Assembly: GCA_020137815.1 (NCBI GenBank)
Contig: CM035356.1
Span: 1,736,906-1,800,905, forward strand
Direction of reading: 5' to 3'
DNA length: 64,000 nt
Origin: Hormiphora californensis
Taxonomy: Eukaryota > Ctenophora > Tentaculata > Cydippida > Pleurobrachiidae
Shown here: in pieces, positions 33,571 through 48,100 of the stretch
Position numbering within the stretch: the stretch's first letter is position 1
Layout of the letters: every line of letters starts with the position of its first letter
Translations under genes and position numbers: made by a program
The notes under the pieces: model-generated
Told to the model about the DNA's origin: nothing
Seen by the model: the letters and a program-made list of their open reading frames with translations, nothing else
Databases searched by the model: none

Positions 33571-35907
33571 ATGGAGGACCCTGTATCTGACAAAGAAGAT
33601 GATAGTGTCAAGGTTATTAGCTTATTAATTAATTTGCTAATTAATTAATTACCTGGGAAATTACCATTATCATTAAAAGGATTTACCACCCAAATTCTTT
33701 ATCAGGTTATTCAGGAGTGTCTGGATCTCTTTGTTCAGAAGGATAGTATTTGTGAAGCAAGTATCTTCAAAACGGTGAAGAAGTATTTCAATGCTGGGGG
33801 AACCCCTGAAGAGGTAAATCTCATCTTTCATTCATCCCCAAATACAGTATAGTAGACGTGCCGATTCGTGCTTTCATAAACTACAGTCCGAGCTTCTCCT
33901 CCAGTTTGTACACTCCACCAAAACCACCCAAACTACCCCCTCACAAACAAACAAACATCCAAACTACCCCCTCCCCAAATATGCAACCACCTAAACTACT
34001 AAAAACCCTCACTCTCCCAAATATCCAGGTGGTGAGCACGTTAGCGGAGAACTTTCAGGGAATTGGGAACCTTGCCAGACAGCTAGTTCTCTGGTTAGAG
34101 TACTGCGGAGAGAACAGGGCTAACATAGAGCGGCTGGTTGAGGGCCATGTAAAGGATCTACTTCAGGAGAATTTTGATCCAAGGAAGGCGGATACTATAT
34201 TTTCTGAAGATGGTAAGAAAACAATTTCTCGTTTTGGAATAAGTCCAAAGTATTTGTTTACTTAGTCCTGCTGTAAAGAGGGCTTAATAAGATATTTGTA
34301 AAGATGTGCTGTTAAAATGTTGAGTCGCCTGACACTGTGTGAACAATTCTACCAAAATGGAGCCCCCCCCCCTTTAGGTGAGCTACCCGGGTGGTTGGGA
34401 GAGATGATAAGTTACCCCACATGGCGGGCTCTCTTCTACAGTCTGGCTGATAAACACCCCGACTGTATCATGCTCAACTACACCATTAAACTCATTAGTG
34501 ATGCTGGCTTCACGGATGAGATCAGCAGTGTCAGTATGGCCTCCCAACAGATTGATGTGTTTTCGAGGATCCTGAAGACGAGTATAGCCACACTTCTCAA
34601 GTTTCGAGGGTCTAATCTTGATCCTATCATTACTGATCTAACTAAGCTGGTGAGTAACAAATTTGTATTTAAAGTGGGAGAGGATGAGGTTGAGGGAGAT
34701 GGAGAGAGTGAGTGAGAGAGAGAGAGGTGTGTGTAAAGGGTAAAGGGTAACGAAGTTACACCACTTCCCATCTATTTCTGAACACGGTGTGTTTTTCACA
34801 GTTACCATAGCAACATTGAGAATTGTGGTACAACTCATTTCGATTTGCATTTATTTGTTCATACTGTTGTTTACTAAAACAGTGTGATTGTGAACATATA
34901 TGGTTTCTAAATCTCAAGATGTATATCCCTTCTCAGGTGTGTAGCAGTAAGCATACTTATTTCTATACTGTGGCACTTCTCCATCAAGCCAGCAAAGATA
35001 GAGGAACTGGGTACAAACTGAGATTCCTTTTCCAGGTTTACAACACTTAAAATCATAAATTTACATAATGAATACTTTTATAAATTGATATGCTCTATCA
35101 AAAATAGTTGACCTAATTAATTATCGTTCAAATTCGTTATTGTAGGAGCTGGAGAGAAGAGCAAGAACAATGGGAAAGGACACGTGTTTCATTTCGCTTA
35201 CCATGTGCGGTGCTGCTGCTTACCCTACCATCTTCCAAGGTACAAACAAACAAACAAACAAACAAACAAACAAACAAACAAACAAACAAACAAACAAACA
35301 AACAAACAAACAAACAAACAAACAAACAAATAAACAAACAATAAAACAAACAAACAAACAAACAAACAAACAAACAAACAAACAAACAAAAACACCAATC
35401 TATCGGTAACAAATACATTATTCATACTAATAGAAGTACAATTATGAGACAATGCTCATTGGTAACGAACTATTCCAATCATCATAGCTCCAGTCATCAT
35501 AACTCCAAGTATAATGACTCCTTGTAAATACCAAGTCAATTATCCGACCATTTATCTGCTTCTGACGCCTTGTCATTCTGCAGTCTGCCGATTGTTCATT
35601 TCTCACTCTTTAACATTTTCAAGTCTGAAGAAGGAGATTCATTTTCATGTATTTCTAAAGCACTTGTTATTTCCTCCTAGCGATGCTAGCACTGAATCCC
35701 TGGTGTCCAATCCCACGCGTCGTTCAGATATCACCTGGGCCAGGATCATGTATAACCTGGCCTTCCTTCTGATTCCCACCAGAATGGGATCCTCACAATC
35801 TCCCAGCTGATTATCACCAAGATGATCTTGTAGGAGCTGTTTCAAAGGGCTTGGCATACCTAGAGGAGAGATGTTGGGGAGATAGGGGTAGAGAGACAAG
35901 GGTGAGT

Positions 35908-35992
<85 letters not shown>

Positions 35993-36103
35993 TACGAAAG
36001 GAATTAAAATAGATGACGAGGAAGCTGCCGGAAAGAGTATGATCTTATCGTTAGATAACATACAAAGATGTTAGTAAGATTCCTTCTCTCTCTCTCTCTC
36101 CCT

Positions 36104-36179
<76 letters not shown>

Positions 36180-39100
36180 CTCTCTACATCCCTGACACTT
36201 CGATAGCATCATTTACACATTTCTCACTGACTAACGGTTATACATCAGCAGAAATAGGTCGTGCCCTAGATTCATTTCCAGTTGAATTAGTGTCTACAAC
36301 TTTCTCTGGATTTCTTGTTATTTGACATTTGTCTATCTCACTTTCTATCCTTCTCTTCCATTCTCAATGTCTAGTATCTATCATTCTCTCTCTCATTTTC
36401 TCACTTTTTACGGAAGTATTGCAATTAGTGAGTAAGTTTGTCTCGTATTTTTGATTGACATTCCGACCTATTTCCCACTGCGCCAGTTTCACTTCATTTT
36501 GTTGCCTACCTGGTGTGTTCTGCTGCTTTGTGCACTTGATCATCCTCCTCCTTTTCCATCGTATCATCATGACAAGTACAATAACCAATAATAACAACAC
36601 TCCAATCTCTCCTGGGGAAACAGGGGTTGTGGAGAAGGCGGACGGGGAGAAAGGAGACACGGGTTTCGGGATTGTTGCCCCATCCAATAATTGACTCATA
36701 ATAATTGGCTACAACTCATCATTTCACGCATCTATAGTTATGTGTTGTTTAATTATCAATTATGTGTTATTATTTTGTGTTGTTTAATTATCAATTAGTT
36801 ACCTGAGACAGTTTCAACACTTATGGGCGAGGGGTTAACACACCGAAACATGGCACAAAATATAACGGAAAGAATGAATAATTGATAAGAAAGATATGTA
36901 GATAATACCGTTGCTAAAACATAGACCATAGTCATATCATGTATCATTATTCATCATGGATAAAGACGGACAGATATATAGAAAATAACTTCCTACTTCA
37001 TTTTGCTCTGTTGCCAATGCTGCTTTGTGTATAATACAGCTCAACTAAGAATACTAAAACATCATACCTCGCTCTGACTGAACTTCTCTTGTTGCACCAA
37101 ACATGGTATACTAACAATTCAACCTAGCAGGTCTAACACTTGGCACCCTTCCTTTTTTACTACTCAAATTATTACTGTTAATTTATTAATGCTAAACTTT
37201 CTCAGCTCTCACCTCGATGCTAACGCTCAACAAGAATGCCCTGAACTCTGGCGATGTAACGACACTATACCAACTATACAGCTCCAGTGATCCACCCCCA
37301 GTTGCCTTCCTACGCCTACCACAGGTATCAATAACACTGTTTATAGTTTGTAGTTTGTAGTTTGTAGTTCATTGTAGTTAATAGTTCATGAACTATGACC
37401 TATGAATCATAGATCATACTTAGAACACTGCCTACTTTCCCGCACGATTGTTGCAGTGTTGGCGGATGGGCCGTATTCTTCACGTTACCGGTGCACAACT
37501 TCAACTCTGCTCATGGGTCAGGACTCCGGCGTAAAAGTAAAATTAAAACTCAAATATTGGGCCATTTTTGATAAATAACAATTTTGTTTTCAAATCAGCT
37601 CTTTGACAAAACTATCATATCATAGTTAACTAATAACTTTTTTTCTTCTTTTTTAAACACACACCAATCGGCATCACTGGTTAAGTCTATAAAGCTGACA
37701 AAAGGTTGGAAAAGCGACATTTAAACAAAAAAATAAACTTAAGCCTCGATATTTTCTACACTCCCACCTTCCCAAGCCAATAACTGCAAAATATTTATTT
37801 CCCAATTTTGATTATGATGCAAAATCTACGGCTTACTCGGTGAACCAGCCTACTGCCTAGAGACTCGATATAATTCAACAGCGTTAAGTTATTCATTTGG
37901 TCCATTTTTAGCTACAGGGACATCTTGTTCGTCTGAAGAACTCCTAAACTTTTGTTTGCAGAATTTCAGTGCGTTAGATATCGTTTCGCTGTTGTAGAGC
38001 AGAGGATTGATGATGGCATTTATGGGCATAATGGTGAGAGAGAAAACCTGGTACCATGGTGACATATCGACCACCTCGGCCGTGTGGAGGGCACAACAAA
38101 TCAGAAACGGCATCCAGCAACAGAAATCCGTGACACAAACAAGCATAATTTTCCGGTTTAGCTTCGATGTAAGATTGCTTCCCTCCACAGAGTTGTTCCG
38201 TGCTACCAGAACCGCAATGACAGTGTGACAAACAGCTACAGTTAGGAAACAAGCGAATTGTAGGGAAATGTATGACCATACGAATGTTAGCTGGGGATCA
38301 TCGGGAAGTACAAAGAACTTGAACAAACAAACTGGATCATTTCCATAGAAGGAAAACTTCTTGTGCTGTACCCCACCGTTATCTGTAGTAAACATACTGC
38401 TCACAATACTCCTGATCCTCGCCCAGGATAGGCCAGTTTCGGATCTGGTAATCATCCTGGTGCCATGGTATCCCTGGATAATCGGTAGGAGCTTCTCTTT
38501 CGTCATTACTCCTAGGAAGAGCTGAGCTGCATCTTCGTAGGCAATCCCGTTTACAAAGCCATCTTCCAAGCTGGGTATGATGGGGGTAACAGCAAAACTG
38601 ACTGCAACGAAACTGATTGCGATCACCATAAGGAATACTTTCTTCTTGAATTTCTGGTCGATATCCTTGGACCTCCGGTATCGTAGACCGCGTTTAGTTC
38701 CCTGAAGCTTGAAGAGGCTGACTACAGCCATGGAGAGAGACGTGATGGTGGTGCCTGTTGTACTGATAACCCCAATGATCTCACAAGGCCAGCTGCTCAC
38801 CCAAGCTAGTTGCTTCTCACAGAAACTATTTTGATAAGCCCAGTGAAAAGCTACCAGAATAAGTAGGTATGATGATGTAAGGAAGTCACCAAGTGCAATG
38901 AGGGTGGAAAAAACTTTGTTCACGAACGAACTGTCCGTCTTTGAAGCGTCATCCCAGAAGATACTTTTAAAGATCTGGACTAAACTCAACAATGTCCCGA
39001 CTACGCCCATCATAGTTGTACAAACCATGATTCCGGTATTTTCAATCGACTTTCGATGGCAAACACTGTTGCATTCGTCCGAAAAATCAGGACAGTCAAC

Positions 39101-42100
39101 AGTCCCATCGCACATTTGACTAACCGCTACATATCTACTGCTTTCGCTGCATTTAACGCTATTTTCGCAATTCCCTTCGTCTGACCCATCCCCACAATCG
39201 TCCACTAAATCACAAACCTTGGTAAAGGGCAAGCAGAGGTAGTTGTCACACTCAAAAAAGTAGTTGTGATAGCCGTATCTGTCTTTTTCTATCACAGTGA
39301 CACCGGGTTGTGCAATGGAATACTGTGTATTCTTGATATTTTCACAAGATGAGTGCAGAATTGGTCTTTTCAGGGGACACTTTGTGTTATGACACTGGCC
39401 ACTGCAACTTTTTAAGACATACTGTTTTCCAAAGAAGTAGCGGCAATCAGTCTGAAGTTGAGAGACAGTTAGTCGAGTTGTGAGAGTTTTACCTTCAAAC
39501 TCATGAAATGGATGAATGAAATCCTTTTCAGTACATGTGTCACCTATCAGCTCCCTGAACGATTCCAATCCTTTTTGGCACCACCCACTCCGTATGATTC
39601 GATCGTTACCTTTAACAGTTTCGGTAAAAGCAGATCTAGTCACGCCTGAATGGGAGTTCTGGCAGGCTTTTCCTCCGCACGTTGCTGCAGTTGCACAAAC
39701 TTCTTCCAGCTCCAGGTATTTTAATGCCTCCTCCGGCCGACACAAGAAGACATCGCTACATTGCCCATCTCTCTGGACCCTGTTTGTAGATCCTGTTCCA
39801 CATCTCTCCCAGCTGACCTCCTCATCCTCTCCCCCTTCACAATCTACGATGCCGTCTTGTATCCAATTGTAAGGAATGGGAAGTAGAGATGTTACCTGAG
39901 TCATCCTTCGTTTACAACTCCTTTCTGTGAGCCTGCTACAGATATCAAGTTTCTCATCCGTATCTGAACTACAGTCGCTGTGACCATCACAGAGTCGGTG
40001 TTTGTGAACGCGGCAATGACGATCAGTTGTAAAACACTTCCCATCCAGTTTGTCATCGCACAGGATCGGCATATCTCTAACACACAGGATGTGGGTTGAA
40101 ATTGTGGTTGGGAATCCATCTACCATGCATTTCCCCGCTACAAACCCCGAGTAGGAACAGTTTGTCTGATCATGTCCATTAGTACAGTACGGTTGGTACT
40201 GACTGTTGCCGGGGTCAAAAGAACTTCCTACCAATTGGTAATCACGTGGTAAATGAAAGCAACGTGTACGGTTGCTTAGCGGATACTCAAAGTTGAATCT
40301 CTGCTGACAGGTTTTTTTAAACTGTATCAAATCAGTGATTTCGTTCTCGAAAGAAACGATGGTAAAGGGGAAGATACCATAAAAAGAGATGACGCCATAG
40401 GCCAATCCATTACAATCCAACTCATCAATGCATCTCCAAGGTAAGTCATTTCCATAATCACACTTCCCGTCGCACACAAGATTGGGGCGAATAGAGAAGT
40501 TGAGGTTTGGAATGCGAGGTGCGGTGTAACTGTAATTAGAATCCAGTCGCTGATCTTCAGGGCAATATTGGTCATCTGTAAACTGGTAGGCGTGTTCCTT
40601 AGCATTCCAACACAAGCGACCACATGCAGGGGGAGAATCAAAAAGCCGGATCCTGACACCTCTATACGGAGATAATTTCTGAAACAGAAACCTGGCTATG
40701 CAAGCTTGGTAGCCTGCGGAGTCGTTTGGGCATAACCTTGTCACCAAACTAATTTTACCGCGTTGTTGAACAGAGATTCGTGTGTAGCCTCCGAAGGTGA
40801 CGTTTGAGTTTGGGCACTGGAATATTTCAAATCCTGGATCAAACGAGCATGAGTTAGCAAGAAATGGACCAGTCTCTTTTATGCTGCAGTTGTTGTAGAT
40901 GTCACAATTGACATGAAGCAGACAATTTCCAATTATAGTCAGCACTAGCACCCGCCACATTGGTGTAGAATTGTAGAAGTCAAGACATATTTATACTAAA
41001 AAAAGGTCATGGGAATGATTCTTTGGAACAAATGGATTCAAAGTCAGACATATTTTTATATAAATGAATTATAGTAAGAGCTTTTATTTGGCAATTTTAT
41101 AATACAAATAGAGACGAGTTCAGGCACCAGAGAAAGTGACTATTTAAATGAGCTATAACAGCGCCTTTCATTTGGTAATTTTATAATACAGATAGAAAGT
41201 AGAGTTGTGAATAGAGCCAGACATCAAGTAACTATTTAAATGATTGTTAAGTAACAGCTATAATAGAGCCTTTTATTTGGTAATTCTATAATCTTTCTAT
41301 GATGATAGTAGTATATGCTTAGAGTAAGAGAGTGAGATAAAGCTAAAATTAGGTCAGGCGTAACTAGGGCATTTAGCAAAAAGATCTTGAGTCAGACACG
41401 TACTCATTTCATAGTTCAATAGCAAGGGTGCAGTAGAATAAAGTTCAGCTAGATTGTTTTTTAAACACTCTACAGCGTGGTGAAAGAGGGTCGAGCAAGG
41501 CAATCAAGATACCAGAACATATCGGTCCCTACTGGCAGTGTTACTATGTCACGATCTCTTCAATTCTATTTGAGTGATACTTTGAAATAAATAAAAGATA
41601 CATATTTGTAATAAAAAATTTATCCGTAGAAAAAAGAAACAAAGACAAAAGGTCGGTTTTTTGAAGTTTTCCCCCCAAACACATGACTATGTGATATTTA
41701 TCAATTTTTGACGTGCAAACCATACGTTAACATGTGATAGGCGTGTAAAAAACGAGCGCACGAGACGGGGGCGGGGGTGACAAAAATCAGACTTTACAGA
41801 ATATATCATGCCTTAATATATGCGTCAATATATTTTCCTCCTCACATAAAAATAATTTGAACAATACGAGTATGTATTGACGTAGAATATTTTTGGTGTC
41901 AAATCAATTGCTATCAGAGGTAATCTAAGGGCCAGGTCGGAGGCAGGAAGGGCAGGGCAGCCGGCAGAATACTATTTATTTCAACAAATCACAACACGTA
42001 CGAGTATTAATGCAGTACAATAATACGATAGTGCTCGTACGCTAGTGAAACAATTATTGTTTTACTAGCGTTAGTTCTATCGTCAGTTTCAGTAGGGGTT

Positions 42101-45100
42101 CAATAAAGCAAGAGATGGAGCAGAGGAACATTTACCATCTCGTTTATTATTGAAACGATCTGGCTCACACTAGAACACACTAAAACAATTGTATTTCATT
42201 AACACTCATGTTTTTATTTGTAAATTGTAACCTATTCCGGAGAAATTCCATTTCTTCGTAGAGTTCTCCCTGAGGATCAATTCCTTAGACAATCACAGTG
42301 ACCATTTATTTTATGTTGTTTAGAGAACGATAGACAAGTTTTCGATTGTTGGGAATTCCAATAAGATACATGAATGCATATCAAAAAACATGAATGCAGT
42401 TTATACAGAAACGACAAACACCTCATATATCACCGTTATCACAACTCACAAGGGCAAATACTGGGTAGGGGTGAGGCCTATTATATATGACTATGGGAGG
42501 CGTTATTCTCATATGGAATCGACAATGACATGTCAATTCGCATTACAACATTCATAAGGAATAATTAGGGGATCCGGCTGCTTTGACAACTCCCACTGTT
42601 CTGGAATGAAGTTACGGGATAGGCGGTTGCACAATCCTCCATGAACCTTTCGGAAAGGGTAATCTATCAATCGCTGTCGCTGTAGTCATCACCAGTGGTA
42701 TACTCCTCATCAGAGGCTGTCAGTATGTAGTCCGGGTTTCTGGAGTGATCACCTTCATCCACCTTCTCCTCTACCTATATATAGATGAGTACTGATGTGA
42801 TGGGGGAGTGTGAAGGGGGATAAAGATAGAGAGAAAGGGGGAGAAAGATAGGTGAAAGAAAGATAGTCAGAGAAACTTACATCTTTCACATAGGCTCGAG
42901 CGGGTCTGAATCGGGCACTTCTGGTCGTCACCGGGAAACTCTTGGACGGGACAGGTACCGGCGTGGCAACAGGAGCTCTTTGCATTGTCTAGAAAGTAGA
43001 AAACGAACAAAATGTAACACAAGTGGAGATAGGTTGATAAAATTAGGTCATGTTTTACTTTAAAAACAACAATTGGTGTACCTTTCCGAAAGAAGGATGG
43101 CCCGACATGAACACCTTGCACAGCTCATCATACTTCCTCTCATTACGCCAATTACTGGATCTCTTAGTTTGAGCCACCAATCTCTTCAAAGCGCTGTAAA
43201 GCAATAGTGTAAACGAAAAATTGATATAAGTAGTTGTCCTGTATTTCTTATTCTACTATTTTTTATTCTATCTACTACTGCATGCATAATGCATATATGT
43301 ATAGGGTAGCGACTGGCTATTTGAATGGCTAACCCCCTCTGCAGGCCAGCAGGTGCACCAGATTTGGATTTTTAGACATCAGTGGGCTTGGAATGAGTTC
43401 TGACTAGTCCACGGACGTCTAAAAATCCAAATCTGGTGCACCTGCTGGCCTGTAGAGGGGGTGTTTCAAATTAGCCGCCATTTCAAATAGCCAGTCGCTA
43501 GATGTCCCTAGGATTTCAACTTACAACTTCACAGATTTCTCCCGAACTGTGCTAACTCCATTGTTGACAAAAACAGCAAGTACGGCTCTTGATGTAAGGT
43601 TTAAGGCATTATCAATCTCTACACGACGTCTCTTGGTCCCGGACGCCACCTGATCCTCGTGCAAAACGGCCCGAAAATGTGCAAGGATATCACGCTTTGT
43701 GAGGACAATGTGAGGCTGCAATGTGTTGAACTTAGCTGATCCGATCAAATTGTTCAAGTCACCAAACGTCATACTGATAGGAAATGACTGAATTGAGTCT
43801 GATTGCTATACCATTCTTGATTTTAAACTGACTAGAGATCACGTTACATTGTCACGTGTTTGAGACGTAACCCCAGCTCAAAGAGATTGAGATTGGGAAC
43901 TTCCCCTTTCCTTGAATCTTAATTCCAGGTCCAGTTACAGGAAGTCTTGATGGGGTAACTAATTGGAGTAGAACCCCTAATGAGCTCGATGATAATAATT
44001 GACTAATTGGGGAGAGAGGTCACATTTTAACCCTTATCCCCCCCCCCCCCCAGTTGTTTGAGCTACTGGTGGACTCCCTCTACAGCCCTGTTGTAAAGTG
44101 GAGAAACACGGAACACACGGACAAGTATATCTTCATGCTGGCCTATGGGGTCAGTGTGACAGAGAAGTGGGAGGGAGGAAATAGGAGGAATGTGAACACT
44201 AAACGCCTGGAACATACCATTTCTGCAATTCAGGTAGGGAGAGAAAGAGATGTGAAAATATTATTACGGGTCGGCCCAGAAAATATGAACCATTGAGATA
44301 CCTTACCCTTATTATTTCCCTCTTTAAATTATGTATTTGAACTCAGAGCTGATCTATAATTCCAACTGTTACAGAAAACCCACAAGCTGGCGAAGTTGGA
44401 CGATATTCAAGAATGGTACTGCAACATTGAAGCCGTTCTGAAGTTCCTCAAATTCCCTGTCGTTTCCATGGGGATATTAAAATACTGCTCTGTAGTGACC
44501 ATGGATGGCTCTTACTTTAAGGTAGGTTGCTTGGGGGATAGGGTTGCTGATTTTAATGGTATCTTACAATTACCCCCCTTTCCTGGGTAGGAGAGGGTGG
44601 CATGATTAGATTGGTCTTACTTTTTCTCCTGCTGTGTTAGAACCGCCTTCTTGTATCTTTTCTAAATGACTCGTTCGTTACGTTGCATTTCGTTTCACTT
44701 TTGCTTGTCTCAGACACTAAAAAGGGCTATTTTCCTCAATAAAATGCAACTCAAATCTGCCTCTAGTTCTCATTTCCATCACACATGACCCCCCAGTTAC
44801 CACTGAACTGTCTCTCGGGCCTGGCCTGGTCTCATTACTAAATTACAGCAACATTTTTGTCCAATATTACCCCCCGCCCCACCCCCACCCGCCCTCCCCC
44901 ACCCACCTCTCCCAATATAGCGGACATTGCAAAACACCACACTACAGAGACAATCCTTGTGTTTTGGTGCACTAAGTCGCTTATCGCGTGTAACAACTAA
45001 CAAATGTTATTATCTATCTCATCCGAATCGTCTTCTAGAACATTTTACACTCTAGTGGTGCTACAATCTGCCCAACCCATTGTTTGTGTTTGATCGTTTT

Positions 45101-48100
45101 CGTTCTTTGTCACCATTGGAAATGTTTACACCTCTCATCTCATCACCAACAACATCACGGTACCAATCATTCATCAAGGTCGTAAGTTCACCTGTCCGTA
45201 TTGTTTGTTCATTTATTGTGTACAGTTGATATTGTGAATGTAATTGACTATTCAATAATTAAGAGTAAGACAAGACATAGCTTGAAAGTGTGCCCCAGAC
45301 AGACCAACAAATACGATAAACATCAAACCAGACCAAGACCCTCTCAAAGGCAAAACGTTACCTACCCGACCAAGACCCTCTCAAAGGCAAAACGTTACCT
45401 ATTTTCAAGACCAAGACTCTCTCAAAGGCAAAATATTACCTACCCGACCAAGACCCCCTCAAAGGCAAAACGTTACCTAACGGACCAAGATCCTCTCGAA
45501 TGTTCCAGAAATTTAAACCATGAGTCTCTTTCTCTCCCAGGGGAGAGAAAGGGACTCAGCGCCATAGTTACCACATACCCGGGTTGGTATGGAGGTTTGC
45601 TGAGCGTATCCCATGGTTTAGTGACAAACAAACAAACAAACAATCTTTTCTAAATTGTTGTTTTATCTTCATCTCCTTTTCTTTTTTATTCTGTAGAACA
45701 CCTAAGCCAGTGTTGCAGTAATGACCCTTGCAATTAGCACCAAGCATGTATGCTCCATCATCTCATTATCTGTAGTTTCTATGGACACAACAGTTACCCA
45801 CTTAACAACAGCTTGAATATGACAGCTGGATGGGGAAACTAATGATATGGGTTTAACCATATGAGGGCGGTGGTACACAGACCTACTCAGTCGCGTGGGT
45901 GATATAGCGTTACATGACTTGCTTCATAGTTGTAACGCGCGAGATGGTTTGGGTAGGAGAGGACGCGCGAGTCCCGCTGCAGCAGTAGCTTCTTCCTCAT
46001 CTTTCTTGTTTTGGTGTCCCTGAGTCTGAGCCTGGCTCTGAGTGAGATGGCAGTTATAGCCGATGCCCGATATGGCACTTGGTTACGAAATAACCACTCT
46101 AAAGAGTGTGAGGGCTAGAGTGTGAGGGCTAGAGCGTCATACAAATGAAAACAAGAGGTTTTTTTCATTAATAGGACATGACAAAACCTATTGTTTTCAT
46201 TTGTCCCTGAATAACAACTAGGGGAGCCACAGGTAATATGGGATACCTAACAACTTTTGGCCATATTTTTTTTCAGATGACAATAAAGTCACGCCGTCTT
46301 CATAGGTGTGTCTTATTTGGACCAGGCTAACACATTACCACCAAAATTACCCCAATGAATGCTCCACAACGGAGATCTGGCACTATCCCATATTACCTTG
46401 AAAATTTGCAGTGGAATTTTATTTTGGTGAAATGGGATACCCATTTTTAACGAAAATGGGATATCCCATTTTATCAAAAAATTGGTATCCCATTTTATCA
46501 AAATTAATTTTCCTCAAAATATGGTAACTTTAAGTTGCACTTTGCTTGGATTAAACTAGTTTGTAATGGTATTTAAGTTTTGTTTATAATAAGTAAATGG
46601 TCTGAAGGCCCTATAATAGCCGGCAGCCGTGAAATCATGAAAAGTTAGGAACAAGCTACCTAATTTCTTCACCAACGGGTCCCTAAAGCCTCATTTTACA
46701 CTACTAAGTTCAACAGGAGGGGTAAAAGCGTGAATAGGTTCATTTCCTAGCGGGGTTCTACCTGTATATAATTTCAGACAGGTCCAACATTTAGAAATTC
46801 TCTAAAATTTGCTAAAGAATTGGGGACCAAAGAGTTGATCGTTAACACATAAATGTGGATAATATTTAGTAACTGCTAAACTAAGAAAGCTACACGGATA
46901 CCAGAAACCTTTTGGTGTCTATAATAGAAGATTAGATTAATGAGAATTGAATAATTATATCCACACGTGTAGTCATATTTTGCAGTTGTCACTCGGTGCA
47001 TTCTTTTCAGAGAATACAAGTTTTTTCGAGTTATGAACGAAATAGGCTATATTAATAATCGTAACTGAGAAGTTTGCGTTTAAAATGGCCGTTTAAACAG
47101 CCAAAATTTCACTATCCCATTTTTCAAAAACATGTTTTGGAAAAATGGGATAGTGAAAATTTGGTAAAATGGGGTATCCCATTTCAGTAAAATAAAAGTA
47201 TCCCATTATACCAAAATCATGAGTTTCTATAATTAGCTAATTATAGTTAGACACGTTCATTCTGATGCTCTGATCTCTTCAGGTATCGCTAATAAATATC
47301 TTGCTCATAAACTAAGCCAATCGATAATTTCTCAAAGAAACAGAGACGTGTGTACCAAATGAAAAAAGTGGCCTGAATTTTTACTTTCCGTATTTTAAGA
47401 TGACGAGGATGCTAGTGTACCATCTAAACACTTCCCATCAAGGCTATAAACGGTTTCAGAACTAATCTAAGATCGCTAATAAGAGTTATTAACTATTTAT
47501 GAGCCTGTAACATGGCCAATCTTTTCAAAACACCAATTTCCCATTTTACCAAATTTCCCATATTACCTGTGGCTCCCCTATACAAATTGAAACTCTGCAT
47601 CTTTCAGGGTAAAAAGTAATACTGAATCAAAAAAAACACATTTCCAAAACATTAAATCAGTGGCTCATCCTCTCCTTCTTCTTTCCTCAGCCTGTCCCAG
47701 GGTTGTCGCTCTGCACTTCCAAACACCACATACTGCAATGACCCCACCGCCCACAATATACTAGCACTAGCGAAGGCTAACTGCCATTGCTTGTGTAGTG
47801 CTGTATGGTTGGTTTGATCGACTGCATCAAGCAACTTCCCCACTGCAACAGGTCCCACCAACCCCGCTACAGCACAAACCCCATTCCCAATTCCGCACAG
47901 GACACCCGAGAACCGGGGAGAGAGGTCCATGTAGTTGACGTAGTAGGCAGAGTTGGCAAATCCCTGGAAGAACATGGCCAGGTTCATGAAAACCAACACT
48001 GGTACATTTCTCTCGAACAGGGATGAACAAAAGAGGAGTATGGCGGGGAGAAACATGGCGAACATTGCACAGATTTTCCTCATAGTGGTAAAGGATACTT

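Noticed and set aside
35137-35452. Open frames of NKQT or LFVCLFVC repeats
   Set aside because: Direct translation of the (CAAA)n microsatellite.
36455-36694. Plus-strand ORF with GEKGDTGFG resembling collagen
   Set aside because: Only one GxxGxx stretch; the opposite strand has a better-supported exon with a transmembrane helix and matching splice phase.
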